Source: Deltaproteobacteria bacterium (GTDB taxonomy: Bacteria > JAGRBM01 > JAHCIT01). Taken from it: DNA of 64,000 bases. The stretch covers positions 124,001 through 188,000 of the forward strand of contig JAHCIT010000006.1 in assembly GCA_026129095.1 (NCBI GenBank), read 5' to 3'. The notes under the pieces were generated by a model that saw only the letters and a program-made list of their open reading frames with translations, did not search any database and was not told where the DNA came from. This document shows positions 15,102-25,173 of the stretch, piece after piece. Each line of letters opens with the position of its first letter. Position 1 is the first letter of the stretch. Position numbers and translations under genes: made by a program.

Positions 15102-17552
15102 TTAGACCGCCTCGATGCGGGTCGGCCACCAGGCCGCCGGGCTGGCGGGCGGTTTCATAAGCATCGGGATTTCTGCCTCGGGCACCAGCACGTGCTGGAA
15201 CAGCTCTTCCATCCGGCTCACGAAGATGAACTCCATATCCGCCTTGACCTGCGGATCCAGTTCCATGATATCCGGCTCGTTCCGCTTGCACAGGACGACC
15301 CGCTTGATGCCTGCGCGCCGGGCGGCGAGCATCTTTTCCTTGATGCCGCCCACCGGGAGCACCTGCCCGCGCAGCGTGATCTCGCCCGTCATGGCGGTAT
15401 CGCTCCGCACGGGGCGGCCGGTCAGCAGCGAAGTGATTGCCGCCAGCATCGTCACGCCGGCCGATGGGCCATCCTTCGGGATCGCGCCCGCCGGCACGTG
15501 AATGTGAATGTCGTTTTTCTGGAACACCTCTTCAGTAATCCCCAGACGTGCTGCATTGGCACGGACGAACGACAGGGCCGCATGCGCCGACTCCTTCATC
15601 ACGTCGCCCAGCTGTCCGGTCAGCTGGAGATTTCCCTTGCCGGACATGATCGTCGCCTCGATGAACAGAATGTCGCCGCCCACCGGCGTCCAGGCGAGGC
15701 CCGTCGCCACGCCGCTGGTTGACAGCCGCTCGGCCGTATCAAGGGTGAACTTCTTCTGGCCGAGATACTTGCTCAGCTCCGCCGGGGTGACGGTGATCTT
15801 TTCGGATGGAGCGCCTTCCTCGCGGCTCGCTACTTCCTTGGCGACTGCACGGCAGACCGAGGCGATTTCCCGCTCGAAGTTCCTCAGCCCGGCTTCCCGG
15901 GTGTAGGAGTGGATCACCTCGTTGATGGCATCGTCGGTGATCTCCAGCATGCCGGCAGTGAGGGCGTGATTCTCCATCTGCCGCGGGACGATGTATTTCT
16001 TCGCGATCTGGAGCTTCTCCTCGGACGTGTAACCGGGAATCTCGATCACCTCCATGCGGTCCCTGAGCGGAGCCGGAATCGGGTCGAGCTGGTTTGCCGT
16101 CGCGATGAAAAACACCTTCGACAGGTCGAACGGAACGTCCAGATAGTGATCCTGGAACGAGTTGTTCTGCTCGGGGTCGAGCACTTCCAGAAGCGCCGAA
16201 GACGGATCGCCCCGGAAGTCGGCGCCAACCTTGTCCACCTCGTCCAGGATGAAGACCGGGTTATTCGAACCGGCCCGCTTGATCCCCTGAACAACCTTGC
16301 CGGGCAGCGCCCCGACATAGGTCCGCCGGTGGCCCCGTATCTCCGCCTCGTCGCGGACGCCGCCCAGCGACATCCGGACGAACTTCCGGTCGAGCGCCCG
16401 GGCGATCGACTTGCCAAGCGAGGTCTTTCCGACGCCCGGCGGCCCTACCAGACACAGGATCGGACCCTTCATGTCGGGTTTCAGCTTGCGGACAGCCAGG
16501 TATTCCAGAATGCGCCGCTTTACCTTGTCGAGGCCGTAGTGGTCCTCGTTCAGGATCGTCTCGGCAGCCTTGATCTCAAGGGTGTCCTTAGTCGTCACGC
16601 TCCACGGCATGTCGATGAGCCAGTCGAGGTACGTCCGGCTGACGGTATATTCACTGGAGGCCGGCGACATCCGCGACAGGCGCTTCAGTTCATTATCGGC
16701 CGCCGTGCGGGCGTCTTCCGGCATCCCGGCCTTTTCGATCTTGGCCCGGAGCTCGTCCATCTCGTCGGCGCGGTCGTCGCTCTCGCCCAGTTCCTTGCGG
16801 ATCGCCTTGAGCTGCTCGCGCAGGTAGTACTCCCGCTGATTCTTATCCATCTCCGAGCGGACCTCGAAGTTGATCTTCTGGGTCAGTTCGAGGACATGCA
16901 CTTCATTCTGAAGCAGCGTCATCACCTTCTGGAGCCGGGTCATCAGGTCCACGGTCTCCAGAATCTCCTGCCGCTTGTCGATGGCGATGTTGATATGCCC
17001 GGCAATGAGATAGGCGAGGTAGTTCGGATCCTCGACGTTCTCAATCACCTGTCCGGCCTCGTCCGGAATGTTCGGCGACAGCTCGATGGCCTTCTGCGCG
17101 GCCTGCTTGAGGTTCCGCACGACGGCCTGGATATGAGCCTCGTAGCCCTGCGGCACCGTGTCGGGAATCACCTCGATCCGGGCGAAGTGGTACGGCTCGG
17201 TCCGGAGTCCCTCGACGATCTTGAACCGCACGAGCCCTTCGACCACGAGGTTCTCGGTATCCTGGTTGACCTTGAAGGTCTTCACGATTTTCGCGGCTGT
17301 TCCGTAGGCGTATACATCGGTCCAGAGTGGGTCTTCGGTCATGGGCGACCGCTGCGTGATGACACCGATGATCTTGTCCTTCTTGAGGGCGTCCTCGACC
17401 AGCGTGACAGACTTCTTCCGCCCCACCGAGAGCGGAATGTAGGCTCCCGGATAAAGGACCGAGTTACGGAGCGGCAGGATCGGGATTTCCGACGGAATGG
17501 AATTGGGATCCAGCTTGCCCTGGCTCTTGAAATACTGGTCGAATATTTTCAT
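15102..17552 (-). CDS. lon: Lon ATP-dependent protease
   Basis: An 816-residue LonA-type protease that degrades misfolded and regulatory proteins in the cytosol. The N-terminal substrate-binding domain starts IPILPLRNSVLYPG. Walker A GPPGVGKT is at residues 370-377, Walker B is VFILDEVDK, and the C-terminal Ser/Lys protease domain has S697 (PKDGPSAGVTM) with the paired Lys near residue 740 (GGIKEKMLAARRAG). Length and domain order are normal. The start at 17552 has GGAGAAACAG upstream. htrA ends 177 bp upstream on the same strand, so the two proteases are neighbours and may have separate promoters. A trailing segment ending PPASPAAWWPTRIEAV is a slightly long C-terminus. Confidence 0.96.
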   Translation of the reverse strand: MKIFDQYFKSQGKLDPNSIPSEIPILPLRNSVLYPGAYIPLSVGRKKSVTLVEDALKKDKIIGVITQRSPMTEDPLWTDVYAYGTAAKIVKTFKVNQDTENLVVEGLVRFKIVEGLRTEPYHFARIEVIPDTVPQGYEAHIQAVVRNLKQAAQKAIELSPNIPDEAGQVIENVEDPNYLAYLIAGHINIAIDKRQEILETVDLMTRLQKVMTLLQNEVHVLELTQKINFEVRSEMDKNQREYYLREQLKAIRKELGESDDRADEMDELRAKIEKAGMPEDARTAADNELKRLSRMSPASSEYTVSRTYLDWLIDMPWSVTTKDTLEIKAAETILNEDHYGLDKVKRRILEYLAVRKLKPDMKGPILCLVGPPGVGKTSLGKSIARALDRKFVRMSLGGVRDEAEIRGHRRTYVGALPGKVVQGIKRAGSNNPVFILDEVDKVGADFRGDPSSALLEVLDPEQNNSFQDHYLDVPFDLSKVFFIATANQLDPIPAPLRDRMEVIEIPGYTSEEKLQIAKKYIVPRQMENHALTAGMLEITDDAINEVIHSYTREAGLRNFEREIASVCRAVAKEVASREEGAPSEKITVTPAELSKYLGQKKFTLDTAERLSTSGVATGLAWTPVGGDILFIEATIMSGKGNLQLTGQLGDVMKESAHAALSFVRANAARLGITEEVFQKNDIHIHVPAGAIPKDGPSAGVTMLAAITSLLTGRPVRSDTAMTGEITLRGQVLPVGGIKEKMLAARRAGIKRVVLCKRNEPDIMELDPQVKADMEFIFVSRMEELFQHVLVPEAEIPMLMKPPASPAAWWPTRIEAV

Positions 17553-17729
17553 TTAGACTGTTTCTCCACGACATAGCCCGGCCCTTCCCGGCTACGTACA
17601 GCTTAGACTAACCACGGCCCGTGTCATTTCCACCCGGTAAAGTTCACATCCATAGGAAAATTCCGGATGACGCGCCGCACCGAAGCCGTGCTGCGCCAAA
17701 TCACCATCAATTACAACCGGTATTCTGGC

Positions 17730-19268
17730 TTATTTCAGCCGGATCACCAGCAAACGTGGCTGTCCCTGCCGGAGCAGGCGCACCATGATCCGGCCCGACG
17801 GGCGGGCATCCTTGACCGCATCCACAAGATCCTTGCTGCTACGGATAGTCCGGTTTCCTGCATCGACAACCACATCACCTGGACGAATCCCGGCCTGGAA
17901 AGCTGCACTGCCCGGCTTCACGGAAGTGACGATCACGCCCTCCACATCCGGTCCGACACCCGCACGGGAACGGAGCTCGGGTGTGAGGTTCTGCACCTCG
18001 ATGCCGATAACATCCGTGGGGGCCGGGCCCTGATCGGCTCCAGCACCCATTTCCACCGAGCCATCATCCTTCAGTTCCGTCAGGACCACATCCACCGTAC
18101 GGACCTTCCCGTCACGAAGCACCTCGACCGGCATCTTCTGGCCCATGGGCGAATGGGCAACCACCCGCGGCAGATCACTCTGTTTTTCCACCGGCTGATT
18201 ATTGAACTTGAGGATCACGTCCTTGTCCTTGATGCCGGCCTTGTCGGCGGGCGAGTCCTTCACCACCTGGGAAACAAGCGCCCCCTTGGGTTCCGGAAGC
18301 CCCAGCACCTCGGCCAGATCCTTGTCCATCGCCTGGATGAACACGCCGAGCCAGGCACGGCGAACCCGGCCCTCTTTCAGTTGCGGGAGAAGATCCTTGA
18401 CGATGTTGATGGGGATGGCGAAACCGATCCCCTGCGCGGCGGCATTGATCGCCGTATTGACACCGACCACCCGGCCGTCGAGCGAGATCAACGGCCCTCC
18501 GGAATTGCCCGGATTGATGGCTGTATCGGTCTGGATGAAATCGTCATAGTTGCTCATGCCGATCTCGCGGCCCTTGGCCGACACGATGCCGAGCGTCACC
18601 GTGTTGGCGAGACCGAACGGGTTGCCGATGGCAACCACCCAGTCGCCCGGCTCGATCTGGTCCGAATCCCCGAGATCAACCATCGGCAGACCGTCAGCGC
18701 CTTCTGCCTGGATCAGGGCCACGTCGATCTTGGGGTCACGGCCGATGATCTTCGCATGGAACTCCCGGCGGTCCCGGAGCACGACGGTGATATCCTCGGC
18801 ATTCTCGACCACATGATTGTTCGTCAGGATCAGTCCCGACGGGTCAATGATGAATCCGGTCCCGAGACTGTCACGGGGAATCTCGCTGGGCATCTGCTCC
18901 ATGAACCGGTCCATGAAACCCGGCCCGAAGAACTCGTCGAACGGGGTTCGCGGACGCTGCCGCTGGCCCACCTGTGCCCGGCGAATCTTGGTCTGGACCT
19001 TCAGGTTCACCACCGACGGGCCCACCGATTTCACCAGTGGCGCCAGTGACGGCAGCCCCGCGGCTATGGACGGCGGCACCTGGGGGGCCTGTGCCGGAGC
19101 GGCAGGCGAGCCGCGGCGCTGCTGTGCCGAAGCGCTCTGGATTTCAGCCGGGCGTTCTGCCCCGGCCGGGACATCCGGCCTGTCAGAGCGGCTGAAGATC
19201 GCGGGGGAAAAGACCATCCCGGCCGCAAACACGCCAATAATACCAGCCAGTTGCAAGATTCTCCGCAT
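17730..19268 (-). CDS. Periplasmic serine protease/chaperone of the HtrA/DegP family
   Basis: A 512-residue DegP/DegQ-type envelope protease. Residues 1-22 look like an uncleaved anchor or signal peptide (MRRILQLAGIIGVFAAGMVF), followed by a Pro/Ala/Gln-rich linker. The catalytic triad is H152 (TNNHVVE), D182 (DPKIDVALI) and S256 (INPGNSGGPL). Two PDZ domains follow, the first starting near AWLGVFIQ and the second near IGIEVQNLTPE. The ATG at 19268 is preferred over the upstream start because GAGG lies 9 bases before it and it begins the hydrophobic segment. It degrades or refolds damaged periplasmic proteins, alongside lon downstream. Which Deg subtype it is cannot be decided by eye. Confidence 0.93.
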   Translation of the reverse strand: MRRILQLAGIIGVFAAGMVFSPAIFSRSDRPDVPAGAERPAEIQSASAQQRRGSPAAPAQAPQVPPSIAAGLPSLAPLVKSVGPSVVNLKVQTKIRRAQVGQRQRPRTPFDEFFGPGFMDRFMEQMPSEIPRDSLGTGFIIDPSGLILTNNHVVENAEDITVVLRDRREFHAKIIGRDPKIDVALIQAEGADGLPMVDLGDSDQIEPGDWVVAIGNPFGLANTVTLGIVSAKGREIGMSNYDDFIQTDTAINPGNSGGPLISLDGRVVGVNTAINAAAQGIGFAIPINIVKDLLPQLKEGRVRRAWLGVFIQAMDKDLAEVLGLPEPKGALVSQVVKDSPADKAGIKDKDVILKFNNQPVEKQSDLPRVVAHSPMGQKMPVEVLRDGKVRTVDVVLTELKDDGSVEMGAGADQGPAPTDVIGIEVQNLTPELRSRAGVGPDVEGVIVTSVKPGSAAFQAGIRPGDVVVDAGNRTIRSSKDLVDAVKDARPSGRIMVRLLRQGQPRLLVIRLK

Positions 19269-19388
19269 GGGGTCATTCCTCACATGAACAGAAAAGGCGC
19301 GGACCGCGGCCAAAGCACGTTCCGCTGCCAGTCACTCTAATCATCCCGCCCGGGGGATCAACCTCAAGATACGCACTGTCCGTGCCGG

Positions 19389-20333
19389 TCACCATCCGGC
19401 CAGTGTCGCGGCAAACTCCCGCTCGACACCCAGCATGTCCCGGCCGTCCACACCAGGAGCGCCGGCGGGCAGCCGGCCGTCCCGCTTCAGCGCAATCCGG
19501 TAGCCGGTAGCCGCCGCAAGGTTGTCCTTGCCTGTCGGGTCGTTCTTCAGCGCCGGGGCACGGTCGGGGTTGCGGAAGAAATCGCGGGTCGCCTTGAGCG
19601 CCAGATGCCGTGCGCGCTCGGCCATCTCCCGGTCGGGCTGTCTGGCCGATACACGGTCCTGCCGTTGCACCCACTGGATGAACTTCGGATGCGTGTTGGC
19701 AATCAGCATCCCGCGAAACAGGGACTTGTTCGCCGAGAACGGGAGCACCGGCGTCTCGATGATGCTCTCCAGCCAGGGATCGACCTCGCGGTAATGCTGG
19801 TCGTGGGCCTTGAGCGCCAGCGGGCCCAGTCTTTCGAGAAGCGGCGCATCGAAACGCATCTCCCAGTATGGATGTGACGCATTGGGCTGGTTCCACGCCT
19901 TCACGAGCTGGGTGGGAACGAAGTAGTTGTGCGCGACGGTATCGGCGGCCAGATGCGCGAGGTAGCCCCACGCGAATGCGCGCTGCACGTCGGTCCGGGC
20001 ACGCTCCACCAGAGGGAAGGCAACATCCCAGTTGTGCACATGCTTGTCCCACTTCTTCGTGCGCTTCCAGACGCATATGTCGGCGCCAACCGTCCCATAG
20101 ATGAAGGCAAGCGGATTGCGTTCCAGGACCGGCCGTATCGAAGCGTAAACGAATCCAATCTGGTCCAGAACCGACTGGCCGTAGTAGACATGCGCCCCGC
20201 CACCCCAGGCGAACGCATCGGCCGGGAAGAGGAAAACAGCGGCGGCGATACCAGCCGCGACAGCCCATAGCCGCGAATATCCCTTCGACAACTGGCCCCT
20301 CGCCTCCTGATGCTGCCTATAACCGCTGTTCAA
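19389..20333 (-). CDS. Zinc-dependent phospholipase C-like protein (secreted)
   Basis: A 314-residue protein of the zinc-dependent phospholipase C/S1-P1 nuclease fold. After a signal peptide (hydrophobic VAAGIAAAVFLF, then ADAFA) the predicted mature protein begins with Trp followed by GGGAH. This matches the arrangement in Bacillus cereus phospholipase C, whose N-terminal Trp binds zinc. Metal-ligand His/Asp residues occur in GADICVW, HVHNWD, YLAHLAADTVAHNYFVP. Translation appears to start at a TTG (20333), with AGAGGGAG upstream and no ATG available. It is probably exported to the periplasm or beyond to cleave phospholipids; substrate untested. Upstream gene is divergent. Confidence 0.85.
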   Translation of the reverse strand: MNSGYRQHQEARGQLSKGYSRLWAVAAGIAAAVFLFPADAFAWGGGAHVYYGQSVLDQIGFVYASIRPVLERNPLAFIYGTVGADICVWKRTKKWDKHVHNWDVAFPLVERARTDVQRAFAWGYLAHLAADTVAHNYFVPTQLVKAWNQPNASHPYWEMRFDAPLLERLGPLALKAHDQHYREVDPWLESIIETPVLPFSANKSLFRGMLIANTHPKFIQWVQRQDRVSARQPDREMAERARHLALKATRDFFRNPDRAPALKNDPTGKDNLAAATGYRIALKRDGRLPAGAPGVDGRDMLGVEREFAATLAGW

Positions 20334-20531
20334 TGAATTCTGCTCCCTCTTGCGGATGAAAATCCGCTCACCTTACCCCTGAATGCTGCTTTATTTAGTC
20401 TGTCCATGCTCTGACCTTTATCAAGGTGCCCGCCGCCCGGATTGAAAAAACCCGCTACCTCGCGTAACCGGTGGGATGACCGCCCGGGGTTTTGAGGACC
20501 AGCCACCCGGGACGGCTGGAGCCCGGTTTCC

Positions 20532-20780
20532 ATGTCCGAACTCGCCTCACCCACCCTGGCCGAAATGTGCGAAAAACAGGGCCAATGGCACAAGGCCGCC
20601 TCCATCTGGGCGCAACTTCTGGCCCGCGACCCCCTGGATGAAACCGTCCTCGCCCGCTTCCAGAAGGCCCGCGACCGGGCCCGCGCCGAACCGAAACCTG
20701 TACCCGCCGCAGCAGCCGAACTGGAACGCTGGCTCACGCGGCTCCGGGGCCGGTTCCCGGCACTGGCCGGGAGACGCTGA
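20532..20780 (+). CDS. Small TPR-like protein upstream of aroQ
   Basis: An 82-residue protein with one clear TPR-like helix-turn-helix unit: EKQGQWHKAASIWAQLLARDP resembles the first half of a TPR repeat (W/L/G/Y...A...P). The remainder is helical, basic and Ala/Arg-rich. The ATG at 20532 has GGAG about 12 bases upstream, and the stop is 2 bases before the aroQ start, so it is co-transcribed and probably translationally coupled with aroQ. No signal peptide or TM segment. I do not recognise a family; similar small TPR-like proteins precede other genes in deltaproteobacterial genomes. Confidence 0.6.
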   Translation: MSELASPTLAEMCEKQGQWHKAASIWAQLLARDPLDETVLARFQKARDRARAEPKPVPAAAAELERWLTRLRGRFPALAGRR

Positions 20781-20782
20781 CA

Positions 20783-21301
20783 ATGCCGGTTGCCAGGCAC
20801 ACCACGGGCCGGGAAAAAACCGCCTCATCGCGCGGCCGCAAAAGTCCCCCTGGCGGCCTTCGCGTACTGGTTCTCAGCGGCCCTAACCTGAACCTCCTTG
20901 GAAAACGGGAACCCGGTATTTACGGAAACCTCACGCTGGCGGAGATAATCGCCCGCCTGGTGGCCAAGGGGAAAAAGATGGGCGTGAGGGTCTCCCACTT
21001 CCAGTCGAACCATGAAGGTGCGCTGATCGACCGGATTCAGAAATCCGGTCCTGCAGTGGACGGCATTCTGTTCAATCCGGGCGGCTATACCCACACGTCG
21101 GTGGCGCTCCGCGATGCACTGCTTGCGGTCGGAACACCGTTTGTTGAGGTTCATCTTTCCGACCCCGAAAAGCGGGAACCCTTCCGCCGCCGCTCTTTTT
21201 TCACCGACATCGCCGTGGCCCAGGTGAAGGGCCTCGGCCCCGGTTCCTATCCGGAAGCCCTCGACCGGTTGCTTGCACACCTCAAGACCCGCCCCAAATG
21301 A
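20783..21301 (+). CDS. aroQ: 3-dehydroquinate dehydratase, type II
   Basis: Third step of the shikimate pathway: dehydration of 3-dehydroquinate to 3-dehydroshikimate, cytosolic. Signatures: GPNLNLLGKREPGIYG (with the catalytic Tyr in GIYG and the flexible-loop Arg), FQSNHEG, FNPGGYTHTSVALRDAL (catalytic His and oxyanion region) and VEVHLSD. At 172 residues it is longer than the usual about 145-150 because of a basic N-terminal extension of about 26 residues (many Arg/Lys/Thr/Ser). A downstream start is possible, but the ATG at 20783 has GGGAGACG upstream and follows the previous stop by 2 bases. Assignment certain. Confidence 0.95.
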   Translation: MPVARHTTGREKTASSRGRKSPPGGLRVLVLSGPNLNLLGKREPGIYGNLTLAEIIARLVAKGKKMGVRVSHFQSNHEGALIDRIQKSGPAVDGILFNPGGYTHTSVALRDALLAVGTPFVEVHLSDPEKREPFRRRSFFTDIAVAQVKGLGPGSYPEALDRLLAHLKTRPK

Positions 21302-21437
21302 CTCATTCTGAAGCGGGTTCAGGCCGCCGGATGCGCCAGGCGGCACTTTCGCCGTAAAACAAATCCTTCCAGTCCCTGCACCAGCACCCTAATTCAGCCT
21401 ATACTGCGCCCATCAACCTCAAGGGAACCGGTACTGC

Positions 21438-24260
21438 TTGAACCTGCGCTCCCCCCATTCCAATGGCTCGCGCCTCAGGCCGATCATCGAGAAATTCGAT
21501 GACCCGTATCCGTGGTCAGATGCTCAAAAATGCCTGCTGGTCGCAGCGCTCATGCTGCCGGTCAATCTCTCCATCGTTGCCTCGGCCTGGCACGCGCTGA
21601 AGGTTCCGGATTCCGCGCCATTCGTTGATCCCGTCTATCTGCCGGTATTCCTCTGGATGGTCACGCTGAGTGTCGCGCTGAACTTTGGTGTCCTGACGGC
21701 GGGTCTGGTGCTGAGAAAAGTACGCGAGCCCATGAACTGGCTTGTGCACACCACCGTTCAGGTGTTCTCTCTCTCGATTTCCTATCTCGCCTACGCCATC
21801 GGCCTGTATACGAGTCCGGTCGGCTTCGCGTTCGTGGCGGCGCTCGTGGGCGGCGGGCTTGTCTTCAACTGGAAACCCATTGCCGGCGCCACGGCATCCG
21901 CCCTCGTCATCGGGGCCGGAACCACCATCGCGTCCCAGGCGGGCTTTATTCCCTATGCGCCGCTGTTCCGCGGCCCGGTCGTACTCGACCAGCATCTGAC
22001 CGGCTGGTGGCTGTCACGGGTGGCCTCTCCGGCGCTGTTCGTCGCCGTGCTATGTGTCTCGCTTTTTTTCCATATCCTATCCAAGTGGCGGACCCGTGAG
22101 GACCGGCTGCAGGCGGCTTACGCCGAACTCCGCGACCGGGAAGAGCAGCTTGCCGCCGCCTATGCCGAACTCCGCGAGTCGCATGGACAACTTGCCCAGC
22201 TCGAAAAGGCCATCGCCACCGCCCAGGTCGGCATCACCATCACCGATCTCGACGGCAAGATCGCCTACACCAACAGGGCCGAGGCGGAGATGCACGGCTA
22301 CCGCCCGGAGGAACTGCTGGGCCAGCCCGTTCGTATCCTCGCCCCGCCCGTTTCCGCACGGCCGATGACGAAGGAGGAACTCCGTCGTGCCAGAACGCTA
22401 CGCCGGGAAAGCGTGAACGTGCGGAAGAACGGTTCACAGTTCCCCGTGCATCTGGTCTCAGACGTCATCAGCGATGCGGACGGAGAGCCCGTGGGCCTTG
22501 TGACCATCTCGGAGGATATCACCAGCCGAAAACAGATCGAGGAAGCCCTGCGCCGGAGCGAGGAACGATATGCACTCGCCATCCGGGGCGCGGCCGACGG
22601 CATCTGGGACTGGGACATCGAACGCGACGAGGTTTTTTACTCCGACCGCTGGAAGGCGATGCTCGGCTTCGAGGATCACGAGATCGGCTCCACCCCGGAC
22701 GACTGGCTGAACCGCATCCACCCCGACGAACGCGAAAGCGTGAAACTGAGGATTACGGCCCACCTTGAAGGCCATACGCCCCAGTTCGAATGTGAATACC
22801 GGGCTCTCCACAAGGACGGCGACTACCGTTGGATGCTGGCCCGCGGGCTAGCGGTGCGGGATGAGCGCGGCAACGCCCGCCGGATGGCCGGATCGCAAAC
22901 CGACATCACCGAACGGAGCCTGCTGGATCCGCTCACCGGGCTCCCCAACCGGACGCTGTTTATGGACCGGCTTCACCGGGCGTTCGAGAGGGCATCGCAG
23001 CCGGACCGGCCGCCGTTCGCGCTCCTGCTCCTGGGCCTCAACCGGTTCAACAACGTCAACGAGACTCTCGGCCGTCAGGTGGGTGACCAGCTCCTGTTCA
23101 TGGTCGCCGCACGTCTCCAGCAACGCGTCGGGAAAGGCAATTCCGTCGCCCGCCTGGGCGGAGACGAATTCACGATTCTCCTCGAAGACCTGACCGAACA
23201 CGGCCGCGTGGCACGGGTGGCCGACCAGATCCTCGAGGAACTGAAAAACCCGTTCAAGCTGTATGGCCGGGAGCTGTTCATCACCGGCAGCATCGGCATC
23301 GCCCTGTACGACGGCAAGGCCGAAACGCCCGAGGTGATGCTGCGGGATGCCGACACGGCCCTTCGCCGCGCCAAGCGGTCCGGCACCGGCCGCCATGAAC
23401 TGTTCGACGCTGACATGCGGCGCGTGGCGCTCACCCGGTTCGAGCTGGAATCGGACCTCCGCCGAGCGGTCCAGCGCGGGGAACTCATCCTCGAATACCA
23501 GCCGATCGTCCAGACCCGGGACAGCCGGGTGGCGGGGTTCGAGGCCCTGGTCCGCTGGCGCCATCCCGTTCGCGGCCTCCTGGCACCAGCGGAGTTCATC
23601 TCGCTTGCCGAGGAGACCGGCCAGATCAACGCCGTCGGACAGTGGGTTCTCCAGGAAGCCTGCCGCCAGATGCAGATCTGGTATGTCCGATACCCCGAGC
23701 AGTGGCCCATGTCCGTGAGCGTGAACCTTTCAGGGATCCAGTTTACGCAGCCCGACCTTGTGCAGCGGATCGACGATGTGCTTCGGGAAACCCGGCTCGA
23801 CCGCAGGAGCCTGCGAATGGAGATTACCGAGAGCGTGCTGATGCACGATGCCGATTCGGCCGCGCTCACGCTGACCCGGCTGAAGGAGCTGGGCATCACG
23901 CTCTGCATGGACGACTTCGGGACCGGCTACTCGTCGCTGAGCTATCTCAACCGCTTTCCCTTCAACACGATGAAGATCGACAAGAGTTTCGTCCAGAAGA
24001 TCGGCGAGACCGAGTCGGACATCGAGATCGTCCGCGCCATGATTGACCTCGCGCATAATCTCAGGATGGACGTGGTGGCCGAAGGGGTGGAGACCGAGGA
24101 ACAACTTCTGGCGCTTGCCGAATGCGGGTGCGACGCGATCCAGGGGTTCTACTACTACCGGCCCCTCAGCGCCATTGAAGCTGAAAAGCTGCTTGCCCGG
24201 CGTCAGGGACGGCCTACGGTCGAGGTCAGCTCCACCACGCGCAAGCGGCTGGAGGAATAG
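21438..24260 (+). CDS. Membrane-bound PAS-PAS-GGDEF-EAL cyclic di-GMP enzyme
   Basis: A 940-residue cyclic-di-GMP turnover protein. Residues about 30-215 contain six or so transmembrane helices, then a coiled coil (ELRDREEQLAAAYAELRE). PAS1 (about 265-375) contains GITITDLDGKIAYTNRAEAEM. PAS2 (about 375-490) has GIWDWDIERDEVFYSDRW, the PAS_3 type. The GGDEF domain has DPLTGLPNR and an intact ARLGGDEF catalytic site; the EAL domain has FEALVRW, DDFGTGYSSLSYL and KIDKSFV. Both catalytic motifs look intact, so it could be bifunctional (synthase and phosphodiesterase). The start is TTG with AAGGGAACC upstream. It ends exactly where the convergent plsC stop begins. Confidence 0.93.
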   Translation: MNLRSPHSNGSRLRPIIEKFDDPYPWSDAQKCLLVAALMLPVNLSIVASAWHALKVPDSAPFVDPVYLPVFLWMVTLSVALNFGVLTAGLVLRKVREPMNWLVHTTVQVFSLSISYLAYAIGLYTSPVGFAFVAALVGGGLVFNWKPIAGATASALVIGAGTTIASQAGFIPYAPLFRGPVVLDQHLTGWWLSRVASPALFVAVLCVSLFFHILSKWRTREDRLQAAYAELRDREEQLAAAYAELRESHGQLAQLEKAIATAQVGITITDLDGKIAYTNRAEAEMHGYRPEELLGQPVRILAPPVSARPMTKEELRRARTLRRESVNVRKNGSQFPVHLVSDVISDADGEPVGLVTISEDITSRKQIEEALRRSEERYALAIRGAADGIWDWDIERDEVFYSDRWKAMLGFEDHEIGSTPDDWLNRIHPDERESVKLRITAHLEGHTPQFECEYRALHKDGDYRWMLARGLAVRDERGNARRMAGSQTDITERSLLDPLTGLPNRTLFMDRLHRAFERASQPDRPPFALLLLGLNRFNNVNETLGRQVGDQLLFMVAARLQQRVGKGNSVARLGGDEFTILLEDLTEHGRVARVADQILEELKNPFKLYGRELFITGSIGIALYDGKAETPEVMLRDADTALRRAKRSGTGRHELFDADMRRVALTRFELESDLRRAVQRGELILEYQPIVQTRDSRVAGFEALVRWRHPVRGLLAPAEFISLAEETGQINAVGQWVLQEACRQMQIWYVRYPEQWPMSVSVNLSGIQFTQPDLVQRIDDVLRETRLDRRSLRMEITESVLMHDADSAALTLTRLKELGITLCMDDFGTGYSSLSYLNRFPFNTMKIDKSFVQKIGETESDIEIVRAMIDLAHNLRMDVVAEGVETEEQLLALAECGCDAIQGFYYYRPLSAIEAEKLLARRQGRPTVEVSSTTRKRLEE

Positions 24261-25103
24261 TCAGGCCGCTGTCTTGACGGCAGCGGCGGAGCTGCCGGAG
24301 AGCGCCGGCACCGCGAGTCCCAGCTCCTTCGCCCGCTGCTCCCACACGACGTGGGCCTCAGCCCGGAGCCGCCCGATTTCCGCACGCACGCAGTCAGCCA
24401 GGGCATCGATCTGGTCTTCGCTATAACCCGTGGTTTCGATCGGTTTGCCCACGTTGATGACGATGTGTCCCTTCCACTGCCGGGCGAACCACCCGTGTCC
24501 GTAGATTTCAGCCGACCCCGCAATGCCCACCGGCAGGATCGGAACCCCGCCTTTCTGGGCCATGATGAAGCCACCCTTCTTGAAGTGGAGCATCTCGCTT
24601 CCGTCCAGACCGCGGCTCCGCGTCCCCTCCGGGAACACGACCACGTTCCCGCCGCGGGCGACCCGTTTCACCACGTTATCAATGGATTTCCGGGCCGACT
24701 CCCGGTTGCCGCGCTTCACGAACACCATCCCGATGGCCCAGAAACCCGCGCCGATGAATGGCACGTAGGCCAGTTCCCATTTCACCAGGAACCGGAAGCT
24801 GACCGGTTTCAGTGTGACGAGCAGCGCCGGGCCGTCCAGATGCGAGCGGTGGTTCGACATGATGATGAAGGGCGAGGCTTTCTCCGGCAGGTGACCGATG
24901 CGCTCGAAGGTCGTGTTGCCCGCCCAGAGCAGCCCCCGGCTCCAGTGCCGCGTCGGAAAGTCACCGAAATAGGTCATCGACGGCGACCACCCGAGCCTGT
25001 CCAGCATGCTGAGAATGACTGCCGCCGTCACGCATACGGGCGTCCACAGGGCAAGGTAAACCCACAGGCAGAATGTGCGAATAATGGCGGAAATGCTGAC
25101 CAC
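24261..25103 (-). CDS. 1-acylglycerol-3-phosphate O-acyltransferase (PlsC family)
   Basis: A 280-residue lysophosphatidic acid acyltransferase of the PlsC family, making phosphatidic acid at the inner membrane. Two hydrophobic segments occur near the N-terminus. The catalytic motif NHRSHLD (the NHX4D box), the motif VFVKRGNRES, and the acyl-acceptor motif FPEGTRSRG followed by PILPVGIAGSAE are all present. The start is a GTG (25103); no strong Shine-Dalgarno is seen. Its stop abuts the stop of the convergent GGDEF-EAL gene. The normal length is about 240-260, so a modest C-terminal extension is present. Which acyl-acceptor it uses is inferred from family only. Confidence 0.9.
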   Translation of the reverse strand: MVSISAIIRTFCLWVYLALWTPVCVTAAVILSMLDRLGWSPSMTYFGDFPTRHWSRGLLWAGNTTFERIGHLPEKASPFIIMSNHRSHLDGPALLVTLKPVSFRFLVKWELAYVPFIGAGFWAIGMVFVKRGNRESARKSIDNVVKRVARGGNVVVFPEGTRSRGLDGSEMLHFKKGGFIMAQKGGVPILPVGIAGSAEIYGHGWFARQWKGHIVINVGKPIETTGYSEDQIDALADCVRAEIGRLRAEAHVVWEQRAKELGLAVPALSGSSAAAVKTAA

Positions 25104-25173
25104 GGCTACCGGGGAGCCATTCTGGACAGTTTTTCCGATTTTTGTCCAGTTCTGGCCGGGTAACCCGTGAAAT

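Noticed and set aside
15909-17576. 555-aa open frame on the plus strand over lon
   Set aside because: It lies entirely antisense to lon, whose catalytic motifs are intact; long antisense frames are expected in high-GC DNA, and its translation has no recognisable motif.
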